A stretch of DNA of 64,000 bases. Source: Candidatus Brocadiaceae bacterium (GTDB lineage: Bacteria > Planctomycetota > Brocadiia > SM23-32). The stretch is from the NCBI GenBank assembly GCA_012728835.1, contig JAAYEJ010000067.1, positions 48,519 to 112,518 of the forward strand, read 5' to 3'. Every line of letters begins with the position of its first letter. The first letter of the stretch is position 1. This document shows positions 17,496 to 26,187 of this stretch, piece by piece. A model generated the notes under the pieces. The model saw only the letters and a program-made list of their open reading frames with translations, did no database searches and was not told where the DNA came from. Position numbers and translations under genes: made by a program.

Positions 17496-18626
17496 ATGGC
17501 ACAGAGCATGAGCCGCAGGGAATGGATGCGCTGGGCGGCTCTCGGGGCGGGCGCCTGCCTTCTGCCGGGCGGGTGCAGTGACCGCACGGCGGACGGGGCC
17601 ACCGGGCCGCCGGCTGGCGGGCGAGACGCGCTGGCCTGGGAGCCGATGGACGGGGGACGGGTGCGGTGCACGCTCTGCCCCCGGGCCTGCGTGGTGGCCG
17701 ACGGCGGGCGCGGCTACTGCGGAGTGCGCGAGAACCGCGGCGGCACCTACCGGACGCTCGTCTACGGCCGCGTCTGCTCGGCCCACGTCGACCCGATCGA
17801 GAAGAAGCCCCTGTTCCACTTCCTGCCCGGCTCGCGCGCCTTCTCGATCGCCACCGCCGGCTGCAACGTGGAATGCCTGTTCTGCCAGAACTGGGAGATC
17901 AGCCAGGCCCGCCCCGAGGACGTCCACTCGCAGGACATGCCGCCGAAGGCCGTCGTCGAAGCGGCACAACGCGCCCGATGTCCTTCCATTGCATTCACTT
18001 ACAACGAACCGACCGTGTTCTACGAGTTCGCGCTCGACACCGCCGCGGCGGCCCGGGCGGCCGGCGTCCATGCCGTGACGGTTTCCAACGGCTACATCAG
18101 CGCCGACCCGATGAAGCGGCTCTGCGAGGAACTCTCCGCCGTCAAGATCGACCTGAAGGCGTTCACGGAGGACTTCTATCGCACCTACGTGCGGGGAGAG
18201 TTGCGGCCGGTGCTCGACACGATCACGCGCGTGCACGCGCTGGGCCGGCACCTGGAGCTGGTCACGCTGCTGATCCCGGGCCTGAACGATGGCGAGACGG
18301 AGATCCGCGACCTCTGCCGCTGGGCGGTCGACAACGTCGGCCCGGACGTCCCGGTGCACTTCTCGCGCTTCCACCCGGCCTACAAGATGACGAACCTCCC
18401 GGCGACGTCCGTGCGCACCGTGCAGCGGGCCTGCGAGATCGCCTCCGAGGCGGGCGTGCGTTACGCGTATGCGGGCAATGCCCCCGGCACCGGCCATGAG
18501 AACACCCGCTGCCACGCCTGCGGACGGACGCTCATCGAACGCTACGCCCACATGGTGACCGGCCTGCACATCCGCGACGGCCGCTGCCCGGACTGCGACG
18601 CCCCGATCCCGGGCGTCTGGCGATAG
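17496..18626 (+). CDS. amrS: AmmeMemoRadiSam-system radical SAM enzyme with Tat/lipoprotein leader
   Basis: A 376-residue radical SAM protein. The N-terminal cysteine region (CTLCPRACVVADGGRGYCGV) is followed by the cluster motif C-x3-C-x2-C in TAGCNVECLFCQNWE. The C-terminal zinc-ribbon-like cysteines CHACG and CPDCDAP are typical of the AmrS branch of pyruvate-formate-lyase-activating-like enzymes. The family partners (AmmeMemo proteins) are not in the window and its substrate is unknown. The first 27 residues read as a signal: SRREW followed by a hydrophobic stretch and LLPGGC lipobox. That would be odd for an oxygen-sensitive enzyme. RBS GAAGGGGCGAG precedes ATG 17496. Confidence 0.85.
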   Translation: MAQSMSRREWMRWAALGAGACLLPGGCSDRTADGATGPPAGGRDALAWEPMDGGRVRCTLCPRACVVADGGRGYCGVRENRGGTYRTLVYGRVCSAHVDPIEKKPLFHFLPGSRAFSIATAGCNVECLFCQNWEISQARPEDVHSQDMPPKAVVEAAQRARCPSIAFTYNEPTVFYEFALDTAAAARAAGVHAVTVSNGYISADPMKRLCEELSAVKIDLKAFTEDFYRTYVRGELRPVLDTITRVHALGRHLELVTLLIPGLNDGETEIRDLCRWAVDNVGPDVPVHFSRFHPAYKMTNLPATSVRTVQRACEIASEAGVRYAYAGNAPGTGHENTRCHACGRTLIERYAHMVTGLHIRDGRCPDCDAPIPGVWR

Positions 18627-18757
18627 CGGTTCTCCGGCACGACGCGCTTCCTCTGGGGCGGCCAGTCAGTCCGGCAATGCTTCGAGGAACGCAATGGCAC
18701 GGGCGACACCGAGCCGGCGCGTGCACGTGCGCCCCGCCGTCGCCGGAGCGCGTCGGG

Positions 18758-18786
18758 TTGCTTTCGCGGGGGGATTGCCCTATGAT
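18758..18786 (+). promoter_or_regulatory. Promoter of efp
   Basis: TTGCTT - 17 bp - TATGAT, about 75 bp before the GTG start. Confidence 0.65.
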
Positions 18787-18860
18787 CTGGGCACCGTCGG
18801 GGCGGTGTGGGAGGCCCCGGCGGGGTCCGGGTGCCGCGTCAAGACAGAGGGACACCGACC

Positions 18861-19418
18861 GTGCCGAAGGCCGCACAGACCAAGAGAGGCCACGTGATCC
18901 GTTGGAAAGACGGGCTCTGGAAGGTGAACGAGGTCCAGCAGACGTTCACCGGGAAGCATGGCGCCTATTACCAGATGAAGCTCCAGAACCTGGCGGACGG
19001 CCACGTGGAGGTCCAGCGCTTCAGCTCGAACGACAACCTGGACAAGGCCTACCTGGAAGCGTGCACGATGCAGTATCTCTACCAGGACGGCGGCGGTTAC
19101 GTCTTCATGGATCCGGCCTCGGGCGAGCAGGTCCACGTGGGGGGGGACGTGCTGGAGGATGTGCTGCCCTACCTGGCCTACAACGCCGAACTGGACCTGC
19201 AGCTCTACGAAGGGCGGGCGGTCAGCGTGTCGATGCCGTCCAGCGTTGTGCTGGAGGTGGTCAAGACGGACCCGGCCGTGCGGGGCGACACGGCCACGGG
19301 CGTGAGCAAGCCGGCGGAGGTCGAGACGGGCCTGGTCGTCAAGGTGCCGGGCCACGTCAAGCAGGGCGACAGGATCCAGGTGGACACCCGTACCGGGGAG
19401 TTCCTGGGCCGCGCCTGA
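18861..19418 (+). CDS. efp: Elongation factor P
   Basis: It binds between the P and E sites of the ribosome and rescues stalling at consecutive prolines. The 185-residue protein has the three-barrel layout. The tip loop of domain I is TFTGKHGAYYQMKL with K32 at the usual modification position. The C-terminal signature is LEVVKTDPAVRGDTATG, then KVPGHVKQGDRIQVDTRTGEFLGR. The modification enzymes (EpmA/EpmB or others) are not in the window. The GTG 18861 start agrees with the family N-terminus and the AGAGGGAC motif. Confidence 0.94.
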   Translation: MPKAAQTKRGHVIRWKDGLWKVNEVQQTFTGKHGAYYQMKLQNLADGHVEVQRFSSNDNLDKAYLEACTMQYLYQDGGGYVFMDPASGEQVHVGGDVLEDVLPYLAYNAELDLQLYEGRAVSVSMPSSVVLEVVKTDPAVRGDTATGVSKPAEVETGLVVKVPGHVKQGDRIQVDTRTGEFLGRA

Positions 19419-19466
19419 GCGCCCGGCCTCGCCGAGCGGCGCGCAACTCGTGAGGGCGATCAAGCC

Positions 19467-21041
19467 ATGCGGGCCGACGAAGCCAGCGAGAAGGCGCCCA
19501 TTGTTGACCTCTACGGGCGGCTTCTGGAGGAGTTCTCCGCGCAGATCGGCGAGTCGCGCGCCGTCTACGGCCAGGCCGCCCGCAGCGTGCGTGAGGAGAT
19601 CGTCCGCTGTGTGTGGTTCGGCGGCCACTACAGCCGGCAGGACCTGCGCACCGAAGACGGCCGGCGGCTGGAAGTCGTCTCGCCCGGCTGGTGGAACGTG
19701 GAGGCCGGCCCCGACTTCATCCGCGCGGAGATGCTCCTGGAGGGCGTCGGCCGGCTGACCGGGGACGTGGAGGTCCACACCCTGTCCGGCGGGTGGTATG
19801 CCCACGGGCATCACAGGCAGCCGGAGTACAACGACGTCATCCTGCACGTGGTCATGTGGAACGATCGCCAGGAACCGACCGTCGAGGCCGCCTCGGGCGC
19901 GGCGATCCCCCAGCTGGCCCTCTCGGGCGCCGTCGGGGGCGACATGGAGGAGCTGGTCGAGCTGATCGACCCGGAGGCGGGGCCGGCCGATCAGCCGGCC
20001 CTGCAGGCGGTTGAGGGTAAGTATTGCGGCACCGCCTACCGCAACGGCGAGATCGAGGCGGAATGGCTGGGGCGGCTGCTGGACGCGGCGGGGGACCATC
20101 GCCTGCTGCGGCGGGTCGCCGAGCTGGCGGAGCTGTTCCGCACGCATTCGCGCGAGCAGATCCTCTACGAACGGATCGCCGAGGCGCTCGGCTACCGGGG
20201 CAACCGCATGCCGTTCCTGCAACTGGCGGGCCTGCTGCCTCTGGCCGAGCTGCGCCGCGCCGTCCCCGCGCAGGACGCCGCCGCCCGGTCGCTGACGCTG
20301 GAGGCGGCCTACTTCACGACGGCGGGCCTGCTGGCCGGGCCGCCTGCGGGCGACGAGGACCCGGAGTCGGCCGCCTACCGCGAGGCGCTGTCCTGCGCCT
20401 GGGAGCGGTTCGAGCCGAAGCCCCCGACGCGGCTTTCGGCCGAGCACTGGAAGCTGGCGGGCGTCCGGCCGGTCAACTACCCCCCGCGGCGGATCGCGGC
20501 CCTGGCCCGGCTCTGCGGCGCCCAGTTGCACACGGGGCTGTTCAACCACTTCCTGCGCGCCGTGCACTCGGCCCGGGCGGCGGGGCGCGGGCGCGACGAC
20601 GTGGCCGTGAGACACGCCCTGCTGAACGCCTTCCTGCAGTTGGAGCACCCCTACTGGTCGTTCCGCTACACGCTCGGGGGCCGACGGCTGACGCGCGCGC
20701 GCGCGCTCGTGGGCGACGAGCGCGCCATGAGCATCCTGATCGACGTCCTGCTGCCGCTGCTGATGGCCCACGCGCACGGCGAAGGGGACGAGGACCTGCC
20801 CCGGCGCCTGGCCGAACTGTGGCGGAACCTCCCGCGCCAGGGCGACAACTCCATCACCCGGCGCATGGAGCAGACGCTGTTTGCCGGCAGCCGCGACGCG
20901 CAGCGGGTCGTCGGCTCCACACGCCGGCAGCAGGGCCTGCACCAGCTCTACAGGGACTGCTGCCAGGGCTCGGCGGGCTGCGAGCGTTGCGTGCTGTACC
21001 TGGCCCGCCAGGCCGGCAAGAGGCTGGACGCCGTCCGCTGA
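19467..21041 (+). CDS. DUF2851 family protein
   Basis: A 524-residue cytoplasmic protein of a conserved uncharacterised family. Recognisable segments are VREEIVRCVWFGGHYSRQDL, VVSPGWWNVEAGPDF near residue 75, and GDVEVHTLSGGWYAHGHHRQ, then PEYNDVILHVVMWND. The C-terminal CCQGSAGCERCVL cysteine cluster looks like a metal site. The family is widespread in Bacteroidota and Planctomycetota and its function is not known. It lies 48 bp after efp and may share its transcript. Confidence 0.85.
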   Translation: MRADEASEKAPIVDLYGRLLEEFSAQIGESRAVYGQAARSVREEIVRCVWFGGHYSRQDLRTEDGRRLEVVSPGWWNVEAGPDFIRAEMLLEGVGRLTGDVEVHTLSGGWYAHGHHRQPEYNDVILHVVMWNDRQEPTVEAASGAAIPQLALSGAVGGDMEELVELIDPEAGPADQPALQAVEGKYCGTAYRNGEIEAEWLGRLLDAAGDHRLLRRVAELAELFRTHSREQILYERIAEALGYRGNRMPFLQLAGLLPLAELRRAVPAQDAAARSLTLEAAYFTTAGLLAGPPAGDEDPESAAYREALSCAWERFEPKPPTRLSAEHWKLAGVRPVNYPPRRIAALARLCGAQLHTGLFNHFLRAVHSARAAGRGRDDVAVRHALLNAFLQLEHPYWSFRYTLGGRRLTRARALVGDERAMSILIDVLLPLLMAHAHGEGDEDLPRRLAELWRNLPRQGDNSITRRMEQTLFAGSRDAQRVVGSTRRQQGLHQLYRDCCQGSAGCERCVLYLARQAGKRLDAVR

Positions 21042-21054
21042 GCGGCCGGCTCAG
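21038..21054. terminator. Hairpin between convergent genes
   Basis: CTGAGC - GGCCG - GCTCAG. The stop codons of the two converging genes (TGA 21039-21041 and TCA 21051-21053) lie in its arms. Small GC-rich bidirectional hairpin without a T-run. Confidence 0.4.
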
Positions 21055-22211
21055 TCGGCCAGGTAGCCCGCCGGATGCCGGGGGCCGACGCGCCCGCGCA
21101 GGACGCGGTCGTAGACGGCCAGCGTCCGGTCGGTCAGCCGTTCGATGGTGAAGTCCCGCAGGACCCTCCGGCGGCCCCGTTCGGCCAGTTCGCGCGCGAT
21201 GTCCGGGTGGTTGGCCAGCTTCAGGATGCCCTGCGCCAGCCGGCGCGGGCTGCGAATGGGCACGATCAGGCCGGTTACGTCGGGGAGCACGGCTTCGCGC
21301 ACGCCGCCGGCGTCCGCGGCGACGATGGGCAGGCCGCAGGCGGCGACCTCCAGGAGCGTGCTGCACATGCCCTCCTCGGAGCTGCTGAGGGCGAACACGT
21401 CGAAGGTGCGGATGAGCTGGGGGATGTCCTGTCGGAAGCCCGTCAGCACCAGGCGGTCGGCCATGTGCAGGGAGCGGGCCTTGGACTCGATGGCCGCCCG
21501 CAGCGGGCCGTCGCCGACGATGACGACCCACGTGTCGGGCCGTTCGTCGCGCACCGTGCGGCAGGCTTCCAGGAGTGTGCGGTGGTCCTTGTGGTCGACC
21601 AGGGCGCCGATGTTGCCCACGACCAGGGCGTCGCCGGGGATGCCCAGGCGGGCGCGCAGTTGCGGATCCTGAGCGGCGTGGACGAACTGGCCGGGGTCGG
21701 TCACGCTGCGCACGACGAACACCCGCCATTCGGGCACGCCGGCCTCGATGAGCGTCTCCTTGACGCGGTTGCTGATCGCGATGAAGGCGTCGACGCCCAG
21801 CACGTACTTCAGGCGTGCCAGCCCGAGCGCCGCCCGCCCGACGGGGAATTCGATGCGGCGATGGGCGATCACCCGCGCGCCGCACTGGAACATGCGCGCG
21901 GCCGTCAGGGCCAGCATGTGGGCGTGGGACGTGTGGGCATGGAGGATGTTGAAGCGCTCCCTGCGTGCGATGCGGGCGATCCTCAGCGCGGCGGCCAGGT
22001 CCGCCTCGCCCCGCATGGCCAGTTCGTGGACGCGCACGTCCGCGCGCCGGGCGGCGGCCCCAGCGGTGCTGCCCGGCTGCACGGCGACGGCCGTGTCGAT
22101 GCCGGCCTGATGGAGGCCGCGGGCCAGGTAGAGCATCTGGTGCTCGCCGCCCCTCCATCCGAGCTGTTCGTTCAGATGGAGGACGCGCGGCCGGTAGGCT
22201 GAAGCCTTCAT
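21051..22211 (-). CDS. Glycosyltransferase, GT4-like
   Basis: A 386-residue GT-B glycosyltransferase of the group 1/GT4 type. The N-terminal domain has RVLHLNEQLGWRGGEHQML (sugar-acceptor side) and ILHAHTSHAHMLAL. The C-terminal donor-binding domain has GNIGALVDHKDHRTLLEA, VIVGDGPLRAAIES, and the E-x7-E-like stretch SSEEGMCSTLLEVAACGLPIVA. It probably builds a surface glycan or glycolipid. It is the last gene of a minus-strand operon, starting 22 bp after the purH stop. Confidence 0.88.
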   Translation of the reverse strand: MKASAYRPRVLHLNEQLGWRGGEHQMLYLARGLHQAGIDTAVAVQPGSTAGAAARRADVRVHELAMRGEADLAAALRIARIARRERFNILHAHTSHAHMLALTAARMFQCGARVIAHRRIEFPVGRAALGLARLKYVLGVDAFIAISNRVKETLIEAGVPEWRVFVVRSVTDPGQFVHAAQDPQLRARLGIPGDALVVGNIGALVDHKDHRTLLEACRTVRDERPDTWVVIVGDGPLRAAIESKARSLHMADRLVLTGFRQDIPQLIRTFDVFALSSSEEGMCSTLLEVAACGLPIVAADAGGVREAVLPDVTGLIVPIRSPRRLAQGILKLANHPDIARELAERGRRRVLRDFTIERLTDRTLAVYDRVLRGRVGPRHPAGYLAD

Positions 22212-22233
22212 GAGCGTGCCCTGCGCGAGCGGC

Positions 22234-23835
22234 TCAATGGCGGAAGTGCCGCGTGCCGGTGAACACCATGGCCAGCCCCAGGCGGTCGGCGGCGGCGATG
22301 ATGTCGGCATCGTTCTGCGCGCCGCCGGGCTGGATGATGGTGGTGACGCCGGCCTGGGCGGCCTCCTCCACGCACTCCGCCAGGTGGATGAACCCGTCGC
22401 TGGCCATGACGGCGCCGCGCGCCCGATCGCCGGCCTTGCGCAGGGCCAGCCGGGCGGCGTCGAGGCGGTTCATCTGGCCGGCGCCGACCCCCACGACCGC
22501 CTCGCGGCGGGCCAGCACGATGGCGTTGGAGCGTGTGTGCTTGCAGGAGAGCCAGGCGACCTTCAGGTCGTCCGTCTTGCCGGGGTCGGGTGCGGCCTTG
22601 GTGACGACCTCGAGCGCCGCCGGGAGGAACCCCAGCAGGTCCCTGTCCTGCACCAGCAGCCCGCCGGGGACACGCCGGAAGTCCCGGGCGCGTTCATCCA
22701 CGGAGCACCGCGTGAGGGGGCCGGTCCGGAGCAGGCGCATCCGGCGGGCCCAGGGCGTGCGCTCGTGCAGAAGCGCCAGCGCCTCGTCGGAGAAGTCCGG
22801 GGCTGTCAGGCAGTCCACCGAGTAGGCGAACGTCTTGCCCTCCAGTTCCGCATGGCTCTCGGCCATGGCCTCCGCCGTGGGCACGTCCAGGGGCCGGTTG
22901 AGCGCCACGACGCAGACGGATGCGCTGAGCGGGTCGCCCAGGTAGGCCTTCTCGTAGGCCACGTGGAGGGATTCGGCGCAGGCGACGCCGCATGGGTTGC
23001 TGTGCTTGACGATGACGACGGTCGGCTGTTCGAACTCGCGGACCAGTTCGATGGCGGCAGCCGCATCGCGGATGTTGTTGAAGGACAGCGCCGGCCCGCC
23101 TGCCTGCCTGGCCGTGCTGACGGAGGGTTCCACCACGCCGTCCTCCACGTAGAAGGCGGCCGTCTGGTGGGGGTTCTCGCCGTAGAGCAGGTCCTGCCGC
23201 TTCACGAACTCCAGCCGCAGCCGCTGCGGGAGGGCCACCGGCTCGCCGTCGATGCGGGCCAGGTGCTCGGCGATGGCCTCGTCGTAGCGGGCGCAGTGGC
23301 GGAACGCCTGGACGGCCAGGGCGTGATGGGTGGCTTCCGAGAGGGTCCCGTCGTTCCGCTCCAGTTCGGCGGCCAGGGCGTCGTAGGTGGCCGGGTTGGT
23401 GACGACGGCGACGTGGGTGTAGTTCTTGGCGGCGGCGCGCACCATGGCGGGCCCACCGATGTCGATGTCCTCAAGGGCCTGGAGGTAACCGCCGCCGGCC
23501 AGGATCCGGTCGATGAACGGGTACAGGTTCACCACCACCATGTCGATCGGGCGGATGCCGTGCTCGGCGAGCTGGCGCAACTGCTCGGCATCCCCGCGCC
23601 GGGCCAGCAGGCCGCCCAGCACCTTGGGGTGCAGCGTGCGCACCAGGCCGCCCAGGATGCTGGGGAAGCCGGTGTACTCGGAGACGTCCGTCACCTGAAG
23701 GCCATGCTCCCGGAGCAGTTGCCCCGTCCCGGCGGTCGAAATCAATTCCACGCCCAGCGCGGTGACCCGGCGGGCGAATTCGGCCACCCCGCTCTTGTCG
23801 GCCACGCTGATGAGTGCCGTCTGGATCTTGGCCAC
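22234..23835 (-). CDS. purH: Bifunctional AICAR formyltransferase / IMP cyclohydrolase
   Basis: It catalyses the last two steps of purine synthesis, AICAR to FAICAR to IMP. The 533-residue protein has the N-terminal MGS-like cyclohydrolase domain (TALISVADKSG, then RTLHPKVLGG and DIGGPAMVRAAAKN). The C-terminal transformylase has RYGENPHQ-like LLYGENPHQTAAFY, VIVKHSNPCGVA, and DGFIHLAECVEEAAQAGVT. GTG 23835 (AAAGGAACC upstream) gives the expected N-terminus. Upstream in-frame sequence overlaps the hydrolase gene and is not conserved. Confidence 0.95.
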   Translation of the reverse strand: MAKIQTALISVADKSGVAEFARRVTALGVELISTAGTGQLLREHGLQVTDVSEYTGFPSILGGLVRTLHPKVLGGLLARRGDAEQLRQLAEHGIRPIDMVVVNLYPFIDRILAGGGYLQALEDIDIGGPAMVRAAAKNYTHVAVVTNPATYDALAAELERNDGTLSEATHHALAVQAFRHCARYDEAIAEHLARIDGEPVALPQRLRLEFVKRQDLLYGENPHQTAAFYVEDGVVEPSVSTARQAGGPALSFNNIRDAAAAIELVREFEQPTVVIVKHSNPCGVACAESLHVAYEKAYLGDPLSASVCVVALNRPLDVPTAEAMAESHAELEGKTFAYSVDCLTAPDFSDEALALLHERTPWARRMRLLRTGPLTRCSVDERARDFRRVPGGLLVQDRDLLGFLPAALEVVTKAAPDPGKTDDLKVAWLSCKHTRSNAIVLARREAVVGVGAGQMNRLDAARLALRKAGDRARGAVMASDGFIHLAECVEEAAQAGVTTIIQPGGAQNDADIIAAADRLGLAMVFTGTRHFRH

Positions 23836-23863
23836 TGACGGTTCCTTTCTCGGCTGTGCCCGC

Positions 23864-24499
23864 TCACGCCAGGAGCGGGTTGTGCTTCCTCTCGCGTCCC
23901 ACGGTCGTGGGGCCGCCGTGGCCCGGCCACAGGACGGTCCGGTCCGGCAAGGGCAGGACGCGTTCGCGAATCGATGCCATGATACGCCGGGGGTCGCCTC
24001 CGGGGAAGTCCGTGCGGCCGATCCCGTCCCGGAACACCAGGTCACCACAGAACAACTGGGGCTCGCCGGCGCGGTCGCAGTGCAGGCTGACCCCGCCCGG
24101 CGTGTGCCCGGGCGTGGCGAGGACCTCCAGCACCGAGGCGCCGAACGACAGCGTCTGTCCGTCCTGCAGGAGCACGTCCGCCGGTGGCCCGCACTCGGTC
24201 CGGCCCAACAGGACGGCCAGCGAGGCCCGCGCGTCGGTCAGCATCGGCGCATCGTCGGCCCCGATGCACAACTGCGCCTGCGGGAACGCCTCCTTCAGCG
24301 GTCCGTTGGCGGCGATGTGGTCATAGTGCCCGTGGGTATTGATGATGTAGAGGGGCGTCAGGTCCTCGCGGCGACAGCGCTCCAGGATGCGATCGGCCTC
24401 CGCGCCGGGGTCGATGATGACGCCCTCGCCGGTCCGGGCGTCTCGAACCAGGTACGCGTTCGCCCCGAGGGGGCCGACTTCCAGCCGCACGATCAGCAA
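23864..24499 (-). CDS. Metallo-beta-lactamase-fold hydrolase (glyoxalase II-like)
   Basis: A 211-residue cytoplasmic hydrolase with the HxHxDH zinc motif in INTHGHYDHIAA, a later His in ATPGHTPGGVSL, Asp in FCGDLVFRDGIGRTDFPGG, and WPGHGGPTTVG near the end. This resembles the YcbL/hydroxyacylglutathione hydrolase-like group; the short length lacks the full GSH-binding C-terminal domain. The start is TTG 24499 with GGAG six bases upstream; GTG 24490 is an alternative. A hairpin of CCCGCTC/GAGCGGG arms (23859-23879) spans its stop codon before purH. Confidence 0.87.
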   Translation of the reverse strand: MLIVRLEVGPLGANAYLVRDARTGEGVIIDPGAEADRILERCRREDLTPLYIINTHGHYDHIAANGPLKEAFPQAQLCIGADDAPMLTDARASLAVLLGRTECGPPADVLLQDGQTLSFGASVLEVLATPGHTPGGVSLHCDRAGEPQLFCGDLVFRDGIGRTDFPGGDPRRIMASIRERVLPLPDRTVLWPGHGGPTTVGRERKHNPLLA

Positions 24500-24522
24500 A
24501 CCCGGCTCCCGTGGCTCATGTC

Positions 24523-25983
24523 TCAGGAGGCATCGGCCCCGGGGCGGTAGAAGTCGGTGACCACCCGTTCGAGGTCGCACGGCCTCTCCTCCCCTTCGGG
24601 CGCCGCCGGCATGCCCAGCACGGACATCTCCCGGATGGGGTCCTCCTCCGGGTCGCTGGCATGGGCGCGGTTCTGCAGAACGTTCCGCCCGTAGACCTTG
24701 CGCAGTTCCTTCAGCCGCCTGCGGATGACGGCCAGGGCGTCCCGGCCGGAGTAGAGCATCGCCATGCACAGGGTCTGCGTGCCGGGGTCCACCGGCTGTC
24801 CCGTCGCGGGGTCCTTGCCCGTCATGTAGCGGATCAGCTCGTCGAACTCGGCCTCCGCATTCAGGTCCTTCAGTTCGTCGGCGATCTCGTCGATGATGCG
24901 GTCCGGCGGCTCCAGGTCGGTCAGCTTCTCGGCCAGCAGGTCGTAGATGCGGTCCAGCACGACGGGCTTCACCTCGCCGGGGGGAGGCTCCTCGAACGGC
25001 ATCGTCTCCGTCTCGCGCACCACGGCCAGGGCGTTGGCGGGGATGCGGGCGACGTCCGGGTTGGCGCCGAGGACGGCTACGGCACGGTCGGCCAGCAGCC
25101 GGGCGCGCCGGACGATCCAGGCCGCGCGCTCGGAAACCATGTCCCGGAGCTGGCGCCGGAACTGGGGCACCTTCAGGCCGTAGAACTCCCGTGCCCTCTC
25201 CACGCTCATCTCCAGCACCTTCAACGCGGTGATGCGCATGCCGGCGCGGGCGAAGAAGTCCACGAGGTTGCCGGGCAGCGGATTGCGGTTGCGCAGGCTC
25301 TCCGGCTTCAGGATCACCATGGAGGTCTCGACGTTGGGCGAATCGAGTTCCGGCACCGCGTCCCGGACGAATCCCCCGTCGCTGTATGCATAGCGGCGGA
25401 AGAGCTTCAGGTGCGTCTCGACCATCTCGGGACTGACGCCGACGAGGACCGCGGGCTCGAAGAACTCGTTGCGCGGGCTCTCGGCGTCGACCTCGTAGAG
25501 CCGCTCGTACTTGTCCAGGAGCCGCAGCCGCCGCCGCAGGGCCGGCGTCTGTTCGACCCGGCGCTGCTCCTCGCGGAAGTAGTCGCCGTAGGTGCCCCGA
25601 ACGGTGTCGCCCTCGGGAACCGGATGGATGTGGCCGGCCGCCGCGGCGATGTCGCGCACGGCGTTGGGCCCGCGGAAGACCAGGACGGCCAGCCGGTTGG
25701 AGATCCCGCGCACGTTGGGCGTGCCGAAGTTCCTCAGGACGTACTCGATCAGGAGCCGTTGGTACGGCAGCGGGATCAGACGCTCCTCGGGGTCGTAGAT
25801 GGCGTCGCAGTAGTGCTCCAGGAACGCGCTCTCCGGCCGGGGGGCGTACATGCGCGCGGCGACCAGCTTGACGTCCGCCCAGAGCAGCCGGGCCAGGATG
25901 CCGCCCGTGCGGCTCTTGTGAAGGCTGTAGGGGGTGATCAGCGCGTAGGCCAGTTCGTCGCGGGGACTCTCAGGAGAAGCCAT
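24523..25983 (-). CDS. Protein with two nucleoside-diphosphate-kinase-like domains
   Basis: A 486-residue protein. The first NDK-like domain begins AYALITPYSLHKSRTGG and ends at GDTVRGTYGDYF, which parallels the GTIRGDF segment of NDK. The second begins ETSMVILKPESLRNRN and includes RITALKVLEMS. In neither copy do I see the NxxHxSDS loop with the catalytic histidine. So it is likely a paralogue with lost or altered phosphotransfer. It is the first gene of the minus operon with the hydrolase and purH, consistent with a nucleotide-related role. ATG 25983 is preferred over TTG 26004. Confidence 0.65.
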   Translation of the reverse strand: MASPESPRDELAYALITPYSLHKSRTGGILARLLWADVKLVAARMYAPRPESAFLEHYCDAIYDPEERLIPLPYQRLLIEYVLRNFGTPNVRGISNRLAVLVFRGPNAVRDIAAAAGHIHPVPEGDTVRGTYGDYFREEQRRVEQTPALRRRLRLLDKYERLYEVDAESPRNEFFEPAVLVGVSPEMVETHLKLFRRYAYSDGGFVRDAVPELDSPNVETSMVILKPESLRNRNPLPGNLVDFFARAGMRITALKVLEMSVERAREFYGLKVPQFRRQLRDMVSERAAWIVRRARLLADRAVAVLGANPDVARIPANALAVVRETETMPFEEPPPGEVKPVVLDRIYDLLAEKLTDLEPPDRIIDEIADELKDLNAEAEFDELIRYMTGKDPATGQPVDPGTQTLCMAMLYSGRDALAVIRRRLKELRKVYGRNVLQNRAHASDPEEDPIREMSVLGMPAAPEGEERPCDLERVVTDFYRPGADAS

Positions 25984-26060
25984 GGAGCGGGGCGCACCTT
26001 CCAATCATCGGGGGATTCCCATCGCCGGCCCACAGACGCGGCCCCGGCGCTCTGCCCAGC

Positions 26061-26089
26061 ACTATAGCAGAGGTGGGGCGGCCGTTCAA
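26061..26089 (-). promoter_or_regulatory. Promoter of the NDK-like / purH operon
   Basis: On the minus strand TTGAAC (26089-26084) - 17 bp - TATAGT (26066-26061). Transcription heads left, with the start codon about 78 bp downstream. Confidence 0.7.
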
Positions 26090-26138
26090 GGCGGCCGGGT
26101 CTCCGGGGTTCGTCTTTCGTTGCCCGTGGCACTTGCTG

Positions 26139-26144
26139 TATACT
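26139..26144 (+). promoter_or_regulatory. Possible -10 of the GH42-like gene
   Basis: TATACT 44 bp before the start codon. The -35 region is weak (TTCGTT at 17 bp). Confidence 0.35.
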
Positions 26145-26187
26145 CGGGGCCTTCGCAGGTCTGGCTCCCCGCTTCGGAGGTGCCCGG

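Noticed and set aside
18881..19000. YeiP instead of EF-P
   Set aside because: The GK tip loop and the C-terminal KVDTRTGEFLGR-type ending favour EF-P.
23859..23879. CCCGCTC/GAGCGGG hairpin as a terminator between hydrolase and purH
   Set aside because: It lacks a T-run and lies inside an operon with 28-bp spacing; at most a processing site.
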